NCBI GenBank assembly: GCA_951804985.1
Contig: OX638135.1
Coordinates: 40,632,564-40,696,563, forward strand
Direction of reading: 5' to 3'
Length of the DNA: 64,000 bases
Source of the DNA: Dryomyza anilis
Taxonomy: Eukaryota > Arthropoda > Insecta > Diptera > Dryomyzidae
The position numbers and the translations under genes are program-made. The notes beneath the pieces were generated by a model, which saw only the letters and a list, made by a program, of their open reading frames with translations, was not told where the DNA came from and ran no database searches. Of the stretch, positions 50,114-63,329 are shown piece after piece; position 1 is the first letter of the stretch; each line of letters begins with the position of its first letter.

Positions 50114-51301
50114 CAGGGTTCGTAGAATATTTGAAATACATTCATTCTCCAAAGAATATTCTCTCTGGGAATTTTTCATTTCATTCATTCGCGAATTTTT
50201 GAATGTTTTTAAAATTCTTTGAATTTCATTCTCTCGCGAACTTTTGAAATGATAAATTCATGTATATAAATGTTCTTGATTAAAAAAGAATATTCCGAAT
50301 AATTCTTTTGTATTCCTATTTCATTGGGATTTAGCAGAAACCACTTGCGTTATGGACATTTTTTTGGACAAATCGTTTCCATTGGGATTTGGTCAGAATG
50401 CAAATCATTGGAACTTTTTTGAGTGAATCTGTTCCAAAGGGATTTAGTCAGAACCTACTTGAGTCATTGGAAATTTTTTTGGGTGAATCTGTTCCATTGG
50501 GATTTTGCCAGAACCCAACTGCGTCATTGGAACTTTTTTGGGTGAATCTGTTCCAATGGGTTTTGGCCAGAACCCAACTGCGTCATTGGATTTTTTTTTT
50601 ATGTGAATCTGTCCCATTGGAACAGATTCACATAAAAAAAAAATCCAATGACGCAGTTGGGTTCTGGCCAAAACCCATTGGAACAGATTCACCTAAAAAA
50701 AAGTCCAATGACGCAGTTGGGTTCTGGCCAAATCCCAATGGAACCGATTTGTCCAAAAAAAAGTCCAATGACGCAGTTGGGTTCTGGCCAAATCCCAATG
50801 GAACAGATTCCCCCAAAAAAAAGTCCAATGACGCAGTTGGGTTCTGGCCAAATCCCAATGGAACAGATTCACCCAAAAAAAAGTCCAATGACGCAGTTGG
50901 GTTCTGGCCAAATCCCAATGGAACAGATTCACCCAAAAAAATTTCCAATGACTCAAGTAGGTTCTGACTAAATCCCTTTGGAACAGATTCACTCAAAAAA
51001 GTTCCAATGATTTGCATTCTGACCAAATCCCAATGGAAACGATTTGTCCAAAAAAATGTCCATAACGCAAGTGGTTTCTGCTAAATCCCAATGAAATAGG
51101 AATACAAAAGAATTATTCGGAATATTCTTTTTTAATCAAGAACATTTATATACATGAATTTATCATTTCAAAAGTTCGCGAGAGAATGAAATTCAAAGAA
51201 TTTTAAAAACATTCAAAAATTCGCGAATGAATGAAATGAAAAATTCCCAGAGAGAATATTCTTTGGAGAATGAATGTATTTCAAATATTCTACGAACCCT
51301 G
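50114..51301. mobile_element. 1.19-kb near-perfect hairpin element built from 60-bp repeats
   Basis: The left end CAGGGTTCGTAGAATATTTG is inverted exactly at the right end. Arms of about 500 bp meet near 50615. The inner parts are tandem 60-bp units with TCCAATGACGCAGTTGGGTT and CAGATTCACCC; the right half has about six units and the left half about four. Since 60 is a multiple of three the units stay open in several frames, giving four repetitive ORFs of 82-192 codons on both strands that I do not regard as genes. The CAGGG terminus is hAT-like, but no 8-bp duplication is seen. Confidence 0.85.
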
Positions 51302-51394
51302 GATGTACCATTAAAACTTTAAGATCGCCAGTGTAAAAAAACAAAAAATAACGCTACGGACCGGCCCAACGGCCTTACGGACCTTTCCTCTACA

Positions 51395-51490
51395 ATTAAA
51401 TATGTCATATTCTTATCCCCACCAAGGTCTAGGGTATTCCATAGTCGGGTCCGATCGAATTTAAGTCCCGTCCATGTGACTTAACTTTTT
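51395..51490. mobile_element. fragment of the DINE-like dispersed repeat
   Basis: CTAGGGTATTCCATAGTCGG and CCCGTCCATGTGACTTAAC match the 3' part of the repeat at 62290-62820 (GTAGGGTATTCCATAGCCGG, CGCTCCATGTGACCTAAC). Confidence 0.6.
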
Positions 51491-51530
51491 CTACTCGTTT
51501 AAGAAAAATATTTATTGCAATGAATAACTA

Positions 51531-52414
51531 CACCCAGAAAAAAATCATGGTAAATTGATAGTATTTCAATAGAAAAACAATAATTTATGCCATTAAAATT
51601 GGTCAATAGGATGCGTCCCATTAGTTCAGTAATATTGAAACTGTTAATACAATGTGTGGTTGTACCATAAATTTTATAATGTGATATTTTAATTACAATA
51701 AGAAAGACCTATACAAATTTAATGATACGTATTATTAATTTTATAGTATAGTCGTATTACATTTTCCTAATAATTTATTAAAACAAAAATGTATTTTAGT
51801 TAATTTATTGTAAAATTTATTTTATTTAAATGTCGAAATTGATATTCACTTTTACAACACACACATAAAAAGACACTTCTTGCTGCAAAAGGTTATAAAG
51901 CATTTAACGTTTGCTTCGGTTTCCAATAATTGATTGTAGTACTTGAGCCTGCAGTTATTTTTCAGTCCGTTGCCATAATAGAAGTTCGATGTATAATTTA
52001 TTTTCTACAATAAATAAAAATATAAATATAAATAAATATATAAATATAATTTTTTTACATTAAATACATTGAGTCCTTACCAATGTCGCGTTTAATAATG
52101 TGGATTATTCAAAAAAAACATGCGACTATTTTGAGTAAACACGCAGAATGACGTACAAAACGAACATGTTTGTATTAGTTTTTATGTTTTTTTACATCAC
52201 GTTTATTATTATAGGAGGAACCCGTTAAAACAACAGTATTTATTCTATTTAAAATAATAATATTGAAATATTTAAATTTATGGTACTGAATTTTTCAAAT
52301 ACTATTGATTTAATTAGAAAACTTTTGATTTAAAAAGAAAAAACTATTAATACATGAACCATAAGAATAATGGTCGTACCATAAAGTACTTAATGGTACA
52401 TTTTCTTCTGAGTG
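51531..52414. mobile_element. TA-flanked element, CACCCAGAAAAAAAT family, 884 bp
   Basis: The left end is CACCCAGAAAAAAATCATGG. The right end reads, inverted, CACTCAGAAGAAAATG. TA flanks it at 51529-51530 and 52415-52416. It is related to the 220-bp MITE at 28034-28253. No coding frame. Confidence 0.75.
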
Positions 52415-52416
52415 TA

Positions 52417-53860
52417 GAGTTTGTTGATTACTTTGAATTCCATTCCAATTTTTTCGAACTTCTTGAATATCCAATCGTAAAATCACTGAATGCATCTTAT
52501 CTTTTGTCAAAATAAACAATTAAATCCATTTGTTATGGTTAAATTTTTTTTTTTACATTTTATACTAACGTAGATCGCACAGGAAGCGTAATAGATTTTT
52601 CGTGTAACGTAACAAAGACAACTTTTTGCTAATATAGAACTAAAAAAAAAATCGGCATAATTAAAATGTAATATGTTACTTTTATTCTAGAGCTTAGAAA
52701 TTATGCACTTCATGTTTAAAATAGTCCACCAGAAGAGCAGACTTTTAAGACGATGCAAGGCTACTTTAAAACCTACTTCTAAAATGATGAAACGTAACAA
52801 ACAATTTTAAATGCCTAAATTTCAAACTCCTATATAACAAGGCAAACAAAAAATTATATATATACAAAGAAAATTTTACCACAGAACCATACATTGAGAT
52901 CCATTTATATAAAATATTAAAAGTATTTGTTTTTATATGTTATCGGAGAAATATATGTTGAAAATGCATATTTGCGTTTTTGTCCATATGTAGTAAATAT
53001 ATAGTAATTGCTCTACATACTTCAGAACGTATAAATATCAAGTCCGTCATGTCTCGGACCTCCTCGATTACCGAAGTTTTCTCAAACTAACTGCGATAAA
53101 AAAAAATCGATCTCTTTGCTTTATCACTACTACTTTTTTAAATTCTTTGTACAATAAAGTTTAAGGAATAGAAAAACTCGATATTCGATGCTATATCGAT
53201 CCAGAATAGTATTTTTCCCGGTTCAAATAAACTTCATTATCTCGTTACGATATCTGCGAACATCTTAGAACGAATTCTAATATAATATAGATACGATATC
53301 GAAATCGAATGAATTCCTCGACATTTCGAAACAGTATCGAAGAGATATCGAATCGAATGGCAGACTGAGATAATTCAAAAATAGTCTTGACAGCTGTGCA
53401 AAATGACTTATATACACTTCTGACACCATTCTAATTACACTGATCGAACCAGTTTAAAAAGCAGTAAAAATTGTCAAGTTTTGATTACATTTGAAGCCAG
53501 GCTTTTTAAAATGTCTCTAGTTTTTGCGTAATTTTTTTTAATTTCCTATTTGTTGCTCTTCTATTATTTTTAGTTTTCTAGCAAAATACAAGAATTTAAT
53601 TTTTTTTTCAATATTAAACGTAGAAATCCTTGCAAAAATTGGATTATATGCATATAAAATGTCGTTTGCGAGATAGGAAAAGGTAATTAAAAAATTTTCA
53701 AAATTATTTATTTTTTAAATTACAAATATTATCATTAGGTTGAAAAAAAAAATGAAAAAAATAATTTCTATATTGCGGAATCAATACTTTTATATAAAAA
53801 AAAACAAAATTTGTTTGCACATTAAAATTAAATTTTCTAATTGAAGGGTTTGGTACATAT
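52417..53860. other. spacer with a TATCGA-rich patch
   Basis: Between about 53180 and 53360 the words TATCGA, ATCGAA and ATTCGA recur many times, a pattern also seen briefly at 15255-15330. Otherwise no gene or repeat was recognised. Confidence 0.4.
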
Positions 53861-55224
53861 TTTCTAAATTGTGTGGATATAAAAATCAGTAAAGTTGAGA
53901 TTTTTCATGAAATTTTTTTAAAAAATTGTAAAAAATCTAAAAATAATCGGTTTCTGGATTCTGGAACAATTTTGTATTTCGTATTGGAAATTAACTAAAC
54001 TAACATTGAATTGTAAAATTATCACCCAGGCCACGATTCGAATCCGCGATACTCAACTAAATTCGTTCTCACCATATCAGTAACATTCACTTGTGTGCTC
54101 GCTATATAATTCGAAACGTCCTTTTCGACGGAAGTTTGTTTATATAGAACTAATAGTGAATTATAGTAACGATGATAGATCATGACTGTTCTTCAAATAA
54201 GTTATTGGTTGTGCCGAATTCACGAGATAGCGGACAAACAAGGTGTGGTGATGCATGCAAATAAATATAAAAGGTAAAATATAAAATAAATATCAATCGA
54301 AAGAGACGAGAAAAATAAAATGTATACAAAAATTAAATAAAAAAAAAAAAATTGAAATAAAATAATATAAAAAGGTATACTATTTATAAAAATGTATACT
54401 ATTTATAAAATAGTATACATTTTGTTTGTACTAAAAATTGAATAACCTTGAGAATGAGTTTTCAACTTCCTAGTTGATATTTTTTACTAATGCAGTTGAA
54501 AAATAATCTACTTGGTTGAATATCCCAACCATACGGTTTAGTTTTGGACTCGCGTACAATTTTTCAACATAATAGTTTATAAATGTAACTCAAAGGTTTA
54601 TTATGTTCAACATGCACCTATAATTATTAAACTTTTTAGTTGAACATTTTAATGTAAACTCTTATATACTTAAAATCAACTTTAAATGTTAAAAAATTCA
54701 ACTCGTTTTGGTTAGGATAAATATGCAAACTTACAAAGTTGAAAAAATGAACCAACATTTTTGACAAAGTTCTAAAAAAATGCCAACATATTAGCATTTT
54801 GATATCGACTGACATGGTTAATGAATATTTTAATTTTGGACAGTTTCTGCATCGCAATCATAATGTAAAGAAAGCAAATATGACACAAAATGACATAGTG
54901 AAAACCAGACATTAGGGTAGATATAACGGTTTTGTGACAAGTCCTTTTAAAAAATCAATATTTTTGGAAATACTGTTGTCCTGCACATATACTTCGTGCA
55001 AAAAATAAGAAAGGTTTAAAAATGTTTAGAACTATTTTAGCTTTAAAATTACATACCTAAAAATTTTCTGTTCAAAATAAAAATAAAATTTAATAATGCG
55101 AAATTTTAATAAAATAAGATGTAAATTATTATTGCACACATATGTAAAGAAAATATATAAGTGTTTGGTGTCGTTGAAAAGATTTCAAAGAAGCTATGTG
55201 GAGAATATAAAGACAATCTGTATA
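53861..55224. other. left part of a repeat that surrounds the 55225-58072 element
   Basis: About 53876-53960 (CAGTAAAGTTGAGATTTTTC) recurs inverted at about 58805-58890. About 54915-55015 (ATAACGGTTTT, CTGTCCTGCACATATAC) recurs in direct orientation at about 58245-58340. A 16-bp-stem hairpin (AAAATGTATACTATTT) lies at about 54391-54425. Between 54450 and 54770, TTCAACT and AGTTGAA words are frequent. No gene seen. Confidence 0.45.
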
Positions 55225-58072
55225 AGGTAAAACACCCTAATTCCGCCCTAGTACCTAATTCCGATCTATTTTGTTTAAATACTAATAATAAGAACATTCA
55301 CGTAAAAAATGCATATTTATGAATACAGAAAAATGCAACACTGTTTCATTTTCTATAAAAATCAAATTTTACCTCAAAATCTCCCGTTATTTATTTAAAA
55401 AAAATCATAGTTACATCACTCTTTACTAAACTGTGTAGAATTGTTCAGATTGCTTACCTAAAACATTAAGGTGGACATTAATTTTTCTTTAGGTTTCTAA
55501 AAGTTTTTGTTAAGTTCATATTTAATTTTTTATAATTATATGGTCTTATTAGTGTATTTACTACTTATTTATCTAAAAATATGAATTTTACTTATATTTT
55601 AATAACCAATTGATGATTTATGTTAGGGCGGAATTAGGCGCTAACAAATCAATGAGTGTTACTTATTCCATTCTACGGGCGGAATAAGGAATTCTTAATG
55701 CATTTTTAAAACATATTTTTAAATAATATAATTGTAATATAATTAATTCCGCCCTAAACATTTGCAAACAGAAATCTTATTTTTTAAACTTCAAAAATAA
55801 TGTTTTTGCATAAAATTAATAAAATTTATAAAATTGTATATTATTTAAAATGTATTTAATATTATATATTGCGATCATTTTATAACAAATAACTATTTTA
55901 ATTAATAGGAATGGTCTGTTACTACAACTTAAAATTGTTAGAAATATAAATAAAGTAATTTAAGCTCTAAAAAGATTGGGAATTAGGAATGTACATATTT
56001 GGCATTTTTCTTTATTCCGCCCTATAGGGCGGAATTAGGAACATTTTTAATTTGTTGTATAATAACACTGTGCTACAAATTCCAAAAAATTTCATATACA
56101 AAATTTCCCACCTATATTTTTGGATAGGTATCGAAAATCAATGAATATCCTCATTTACAGAATGTCTATATCACTTCGAGTTTTTTTTATTTGCTTTTCT
56201 GTGTGCAAATTTGCATTTTCCTACCTTGAGTTACTTATGTAATTAAAACTCAGCATTCACGTAAGATATTTTAAAAGCATATAACTGTTTGAAAAACTAA
56301 TATATTTGGCTTCCAAAACTTTTTAATTTATTAAAATAGGTTTAAAAAGACCTGAGTTTTAGGTCATTAAACGACAAAACAATTCAAATTTGAATACATT
56401 TTCCAATTTTGAAAAATCGTTAAAAAATCATCTTGTAAGATAATCTACACATTTTTACAGTTATTAAAAGTAAATTTAATTACCTTATCAGAACGTTTGG
56501 ATTTATAAAAATTTAACAAGAAACAACAAATGTTATTGTCCTTTAAATAATAACATGTTTTAAACGAGTCATTCCCACACTATATTTACCAAATCAAGTG
56601 AAGTCAATGAGATTTAAAGCTCTTTGATTTTGTTTAAATTTTTATATGCAAGGGTCAATTGAAATGTTTTGGTCAATTATTTTTTAATTTTTTCAGACAA
56701 CTTTATCCTGAAATGCTGTGATCCAAAGTATAAATTAGACAACATAAAACTTTTATAGGTTTTATAGATATTAAAATATATATTGATCGAAATATGCTAA
56801 ACCCCGTCGAGGTGTCATTTTAAAGCTAATAAAATTATATCTCCTTTGCCAGGACATATGGTAATTATCCTTGCACTTCAAATTGTATGTCCTTAAAAAG
56901 GACTTTTTTTTATCTTTCATAACTTTGTTGTCTCTTGCTAAATTTTAATAGGTCCAAAAATTTTGCAAGCGTAATTAAATTTACTTTCAATAACTGCAAT
57001 AATATGTAAAATATCTTACAAGATGTTTTTTTTTTACGATTTTTCAAATATTAAAAATTGTTTTCAAATTTATATTGTTTGTCGTGTAATACTCATGTTA
57101 ACCGATTAACCGATTCAATATTTTAAAAAGATTTACGTTGGTTTTTTAAAAAGTTATACAGTCTTGAAATACTTTTCGTAGAATCTGAGTTTTAATTACA
57201 TAAGTAAGTTAAGGCACGAAAAATGGATTTTGAACAAAGCATTGGACATTAAAAAAAAAACACGAAGTGATACAGAAATTCTGTAAATGAGGATATTCAT
57301 TGTTTTTCGATGCCTAACCAAAAATACAGGTCAGAGTTCTTGTATATTTTTGGTGTTCCAACGTGATATTCTTTAACACTTATATTTTATAGTTTATAGA
57401 TTTACTTATTTGGAGTAGATGTTTTGTATCTATCATATCTTGGTTGTTTCTTGCTAAATTTGAAAAGTTCAAAAAATTTTGAAAAGGTAATTAAATTTAC
57501 TTTAAATAACTGTAAAAATGTGTAGATTATATTACAAGATGATTTTTTAACAATTTTTCAAAATTGGAAAATGTATTCAAATTTGAATTGTTTTGTCGTA
57601 TATTGACCTATAACTTAGGTCATTTTAAACCTATTTTAATAAATTAAAGAGTTTTAGTGAGCTAAATGTGTTGGTTTTTCGAAAGTATTACACTTTTAAA
57701 ATAACTTACGTGGATGCTGAGTTTTAATTACATATGTAACTCAAGGTAGGAAAATGCGAATTTGCACACAGAAAAGCAAAAAAAAAAAAACTCGAAGTGA
57801 TATAGACATTCTGTAAATGAGGATATTCATTGATTTTCGATAGATATCCAAAAATATAGGTCGGAGTTCCTGTATATTTTTGGTGTCGCACCGTGTAATT
57901 TATAAATTATAAAAAGCATTTTTCTATTAAAGTTATTTTATTTTAAAATAGTAAAGAATAGCACAGTATTCCTTATAAAAATAAAAAAAATTTGAAATCT
58001 CCGTAATTTGAGGTATAAAAATACGCAAATGCTGAAAAATCCTTCATAGGGCGGAATTAGGGTGTTTTACCT
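55225..58072. mobile_element. 2.85-kb TIR element with AATTCCGCCCTA motifs
   Basis: The terminal inverted repeats are 26 bp and perfect, AGGTAAAACACCCTAATTCC plus GCCCTA, flanked by TA (55223-55224, 58073-58074). GGGCGGAATTAGG-type words also occur inside at about 55624, 55677, 55747 and 56009-56035, the last as a perfect palindrome. The middle holds three copies of a unit of about 400 bp: one inverted (56100-56490) and two direct (56970-57350 and 57470-57890). They are marked by GAATATCCTCATTTACAGAA or its inverse and CGAAGTGATA. No transposase frame survives. TA flanks suggest Tc1/mariner/pogo-type mobilisation (inference). Confidence 0.8.
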
Positions 58073-59008
58073 TAGTCTTCTTTTTTTAAAAGAAGAAAAA
58101 GATATAAAATTTGATGAAACATATCTAAATAAGTGTTAACCTTATCATCATGAAACTTTTACCAAATATATACTAATTTTATGTTCTTATGCTTTCTAAA
58201 ATATTTTTAAGAATATATATATATATTATAAAATAAGATATAACGGTTTTAATCTATGTCACTTAAAAAATTAGTATTTTTGGAAAAAATGCTGTCCTGC
58301 ACATATACCGGGCAAAAAATAAGTATGGGTAAAAAATACGAAAAATAATTCGTCCTTAAATTTTCTTACTTAAATTTTGACTTTCGACTTTGAAACTATC
58401 TGCAGGGGGTCAAAGTAAAAAAATTAAAAAACTTTAAATTTGACCAGTGTTATCAGATTAGTTATATATATTTTGGATAATTTATATGGTTTAAAAGATT
58501 CTCAGTAATTTTACCTATCAAAAAAATTTGACAAAAGTACATGTTACTGAAGAAAAATTATTACAGAGATTTGCGTATAAGTTTTCAAAAAAAAAAAAAC
58601 GACTTTTTAATTTTATTTATACTAAACCACAGGTTTCCAGTTTACGATTTACGTGTTAACTGTTTATAAATGACCTATACAAGCATTTTGATTTTATGAT
58701 AAGAAGAAATGCATGTTTATGTCTATATCTTTAAAAGTAAACCAAATATTTTCATATCTGGGCACATTTTTAGATCTTAAGCTTTTCACATAGAAATGAA
58801 TTTTTAAAATCGGATAACTTTTGGATTTTTTACAATTTTTTAAGATTTTTCATGAAAAAAATCTCAACTTTACTAATTTTTATCTCCATAACCATTAAAG
58901 ATACTATCTCCAACTTCAGTTTTAAAATTTTTACAATCGGTTGAGTGGTTCCGAAAAAATTAAATTTCACCAGATTTAAGAGCGTTTGGGCACACTGTGC
59001 GTCGTTTC
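58073..59008. other. right part of the repeat surrounding the 2.85-kb element
   Basis: It carries the partners of the repeats described for 53861-55224 and otherwise AT-rich DNA with short chance frames. Confidence 0.4.
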
Positions 59009-59979
59009 CCTAGTAGAAATTTGGGTAGGGCCATGCTCATGAACTGATCATGCCATTATTTGAGATGGTCGGGTTATGAGGTACGAGGTACAAATCATGG
59101 GGTACGAGGTACAAACGAGGTACAAATCATGGGCACGATGTCCTTGTATCGCAGTGCCCTGATCATGTACTCACCACAGGCCATGATCATGCACTGATCG
59201 GGTAATTCCCCATTTCATTATTTACCCGACAATTTCCTTGTCAGAACATGAGCAAAAAAAGTGTTTTCAACCAAAACCCTACGAACACACGATGAAAAAA
59301 ATACAAAATTAAATTTTATATAGTATATTTAATAAACCATATAAAGAGTAATGTACTTACATTATCATAAGAACATCACATATTTGTATAAAATATTTAT
59401 AAAATTAAATTACCGGGCATGTTACAGCTTTCGATTGAATTTTATATAAACATTTGTAAACAAACGGTTTTAAATTCGAAGTCCGAATACAAATAAAGTT
59501 TTACAAGTGAATTTAAATAGTTCAAGTCAAAGCAAGAGGATTGAATTTATTTGAAAAATAAATTGTCATCGAATTTAAAAACGCTTGTTTGCAAATGCAC
59601 ATATGAATTCTGATCGTAAACATGCCCGTACAATAAAGAACATTTATTTGATGGATGATACCGCTCGCATTGCTTGCTAAACTGTGAGAAAGTTTAGCAA
59701 CTCTCGAAGAGTTTGAAATACGATTTTTTTTTATTTTTCTATTTTAAAAGCTTCAAACGATTTGGAATTTGTCTGCCACCAAATGAATGTAAATACAGGC
59801 ATGTTCCAGCATTTCGATCGAATTAAATATAAAAATATCTAAAACAAAATTTTGTATTCCAAGGCAAACCGATTGAATTCACATGAAAAGCAAATATTTG
59901 TATTGCAAAATTATCATATAAAATTCTATCAGAATTCGGTCGAATGTTGGAACATGTCCGATCTAAAGAAAGTCTTTTA

Positions 59980-60080
59980 GAGCCACCTGCTTTACCGCTG
60001 ATCGTCTTCTTCAGAAGCAGCGGCCGTATCTCCTCAAAGGGTATCGTGTATTCCGTGTGCCCGTGTGATTATTGACGGCA
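59980..60080 (-). pseudogene. coding-like island, unassigned
   Basis: This GC-rich patch on the minus strand reads EYTIPFEEIRPLLLKKTISG and continues open with KRLSLDR. In a neighbouring frame, just upstream, MQQQDVSSQFMPSIIT starts at about 60112 and stops at about 60036. The two look like pieces of one frame broken by an indel. I do not recognise the protein. It may be a host exon relic or transposon coding remnant. Confidence 0.25.
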
Positions 60081-61284
60081 TAAACTGTGACGACACATCT
60101 TGTTGCTGCATAATGAATTTATTTTATATTATTTATATTAAGATTATTATTTTATTTCCTTTAATTAATACCCTTAACAAACGTCGGAGACTTGTTTAAC
60201 GGTCCGAATATGGTTCACATATTTTAAAAGTTTGATGAAGGTTATTGATGCGTGTAATGGATTGTGGTTGCGTTAAGCGTGCGCAAATCGAATTTTGATA
60301 TATGCTAGAATCTAAGTTCAAAAGAATTATATAAACGCTTTATCCGGAGTGGTCCCTCATTATGGCCACTAGGTCATTAAATGAAGCTCGTTGAAGGTTG
60401 GAATGTGCTTGGCCTATTCAACCAGCTTGAGCAGGGCTGGCATATTTATTTGATTTATATCCACTTAAAAAAAATCCGCCATTTTGGATTTTTTTGGATT
60501 TTATTGATTTCCGTACTTTTTTCAGCAATATATATTTATTTTCTGAAAATTTAAGAATTTGATATAAAACACTTAATCCAAAACAATTATTTGGTCCACT
60601 GCTGGATGAAAACTCGGAAGAAGTCGATAAAGAAATTATCCAAAGTTTTGAAAGTAAATTGAAATAAACATTTTCACATATTCACATATACAAAACAATT
60701 CAGCGGTCAATATGTAAACATTTATGTAGATCGAAATAATTTAGTCGCCGAAACTATGGATTTATTCAAATCGATTTTATGATTTTATTGATTTAATCAA
60801 TTAGACTCTGGATAGTTTTCCTGTTATAAAGATGAAATTTAAAATAGATTTGATCAGAAACTTAGGCCGTTTCATTTCCTCGTCCATATGACTAATTCAG
60901 TATACAGAGGGAAACGGCGTAAATATCCATATCTGATCCAATTCCAGATCCAAAATGGTTAATTTACTCTACAAAGTATGTTTCAACCAAATGTTTTTAG
61001 CAGCTCTCGGCAGCGAAAGAGTGGGACAACCGATAAATTCTATTGAAATTATGTTATTTAAATAAAAACTCCAATGAAAACCAAAAAAAAAATCTGATGG
61101 AGTTTTTTTTTTTTTTAAATTCGGATTTTTTTCCAGCCTTCAGCTTAAGCAACAATAAATGGAGCAACAAAAACTGGCAGACGTCATTAATGCTGGCGAA
61201 TTGATTTCTCGATTTGCATGAGTGTTTGTTTTCATGGCGGCACCTGACTTCGACTGGCGACACAATTTTAAATAGAACCGTCAA

Positions 61285-61400
61285 CATCTTTATATAAAAA
61301 ATGTCTTTCTATACCGCGCTATAACAGACAATGGACGATGGCTAGTAAAATCCTCTAACCCCGTCACTCAGATTCGGCATTAAAATGTTGGTTCAAATAT
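61285..61400 (+). mobile_element. old SINE body fragment
   Basis: CTTTCTATACCGCGCTA, CTCTAACCCCGTC and CAGATTCGGCATTAAA match the body of the SINEs at 37973 and 43709 in order, at about 75% identity. The tRNA-like head is missing. Confidence 0.6.
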
Positions 61401-62289
61401 TATGCTCGGTCAAAATATTATTATTTTATATTTTAATGTGCGTTTTAAAATTATATTTAAGAAAACACAAGTGTTATCGAAATGTGAACAACAAAATCCA
61501 AATGCGAAACTTCAAAATCTGTTTTTGTGTTGTGATCCGACAGGACAGGGTTTACTGCAATTTCAGAAAGTACTTTGAAACCTACTTTTTAAGACCTTTT
61601 TTTTTTAATAACTATTGTAATTGAATATTAATCCGTGATTTTTAAGGGTTGATTCTTCACTGATAATTTACTCTGTTCGATCAGTTTAAATTTTGTTACA
61701 CTTTGAGTAGCTGCAGCTTACAAATGAAATTTTTTATGTTTTTGCAAAAGTTTATAAATAAACGAATTTAACTCTAATTATTAGTACCTAACTAAATAAC
61801 GAACTTTCCTCTTATTTTCCATTTTATTTCGTCCATTGGCTCTATTTAATAAATTTATCACTTTTTAGTTTCAGTTTTGTGAAATTTTTACTGTCATTTG
61901 CGTGAAAAAAGAAATGGCAGATATGCATTTTTTGCTTGAGCTTAGTCTGCTCGAATAATAAATTGAGAGCAGGACGAGCTTGTTCAGCGAGCGCTATGTG
62001 GCAATAAAAAACACGAATTTAAATCACTGACTGATCCGACCATATAAAAAAACACGAAGCACAAAGTTTTACAGTTTGTGCTGTACTCCATTTGCTCTGA
62101 ACTAATAAATAAATGCCTTATGTTTTAAATTCAGGAGTTTATAACGGAAAATTTTAAGCATTAATTTTTAAAAAGGTATAAGTAGTGCAAATGAATGTAC
62201 TTATGCAACACTGTAACCTAGGTGACAAAAGTAACATATGATTTTGATGTTAACAAACAAAAAGATTTGTTGTTAAGTGTAAGTATTTC

Positions 62290-62820
62290 AACGGACACGC
62301 CTACCTCCCATACAAGTCACTTTTACATAACTCTTTAGGAACTAATAACTCGAAAAGTATTCAAGATATAGTTATAAAATTTAAAATATATTGTTATATT
62401 TCATACAAAAATATGTGGTCCAAAAATGGGCGTAATCCGCCCACCTTTTTTTCATTATTTCCCGGGTTTTCATAGTGGAAATTTGAACCGTAAATTATTA
62501 AAATTAAATCTATGAAATATTAGCCTTACAAAATTTTAAATATAGGCGTGGTTCGCCCAATTATATTTTTCTAATTTTTTTTAGTTTTATTAGTTTTTTT
62601 ATACCTTTATATACATTTTTTAAATTAAATTTCTGATATGTGAATAATATTCTGAGGGTGGTGAGGTTGAGCATTATTAAAAACTTTAAAATTAAGGTAT
62701 ACAATTAAATATCCCACAATAATATTCCCACCAATTTGTAGGGTATTCCATAGCCGGGCCCGACCGACTATAAAAGTCCGCTCCATGTGACCTAACTTTC
62801 CCAACTCGTTTTTAATTAAG
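62290..62820 (+). mobile_element. DINE-like dispersed repeat
   Basis: It has the same order as segment E and the repeat at 30925: TAATAACTCGAAAAGTATTC, ATGGGCGTAATCCGCCCAC, then GTAGGGTATTCCATAGCCGG and CATGTGACCTAAC. An additional TAGGCGTGGTTCGCCCAA hairpin word occurs at about 62543. Class uncertain. Confidence 0.5.
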
Positions 62821-63329
62821 ATGATAATTTTAATGATCGCATATTTTATATCTTTTGAAAAACAAACGGGTTTTGCAAAACATTTAACATTGGTGAAATG
62901 ATGTTAAGTTATGTTCAAATTGCGATATTGGGAAGCATTTAGGTAAAAATGTTTTCCTCATTAAATCCCGGCAATTGTCAGATTCAAATTACATTATGAG
63001 GAACAACTAATGTAGTTATGATCGGGACCATTGACTGTTTAGATAATGGAAACCCTGCTATGGTGAGCATCATAAGGGCATGGCAAGGCACTGATCATGT
63101 TTGCTCTAATAGGGCTTACCCGTTGAAAAACTGATCATTTTCCGATAGCGCATCGGGCAAATTTCTACTAGGTTTGGTACCAAAACCACCCAAATCCGAA
63201 GTACATATATACATGATTATATACCAATATATCCGAATTAAAAACTTATGAATAAAATTACAATTTTTATGAGCACGTATTTATAGATGATTGTTTGCAA
63301 CTAATTTTAAATTTTATAACTTTATCTTG

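Larger units (their letters stand above)
59009..63172. mobile_element. possible 4.2-kb TIR element ending CCTAGTAGAAATTTG
   Basis: CCTAGTAGAAATTTG at 59009-59023 is matched exactly by its inverse ending at 63172. Subterminal parts at both ends share ACTGATCAT, GGGCA or GGGTA and CATGATCA words, and the left end has short GAGGTACAAATCATGGG repeats (59080-59130). The interior is a mosaic: a coding-like island near 60000, a SINE remnant at 61285-61400 and a DINE-like repeat at 62290-62820. No target duplication or transposase was identified. Confidence 0.5.

Noticed and set aside
50389..51026. ORFs of 192, 132, 107, 99 and 82 codons with repeated NPNGTDSPKKKSNDAVGFWP-type units
   Set aside because: They arise from the 60-bp repeats of a hairpin element and occur on both strands in overlapping frames.
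54636..54857. Minus-strand frame as a possible missing CAPS exon
   Set aside because: Its residues show no CAPS motif and it lacks convincing splice sites.
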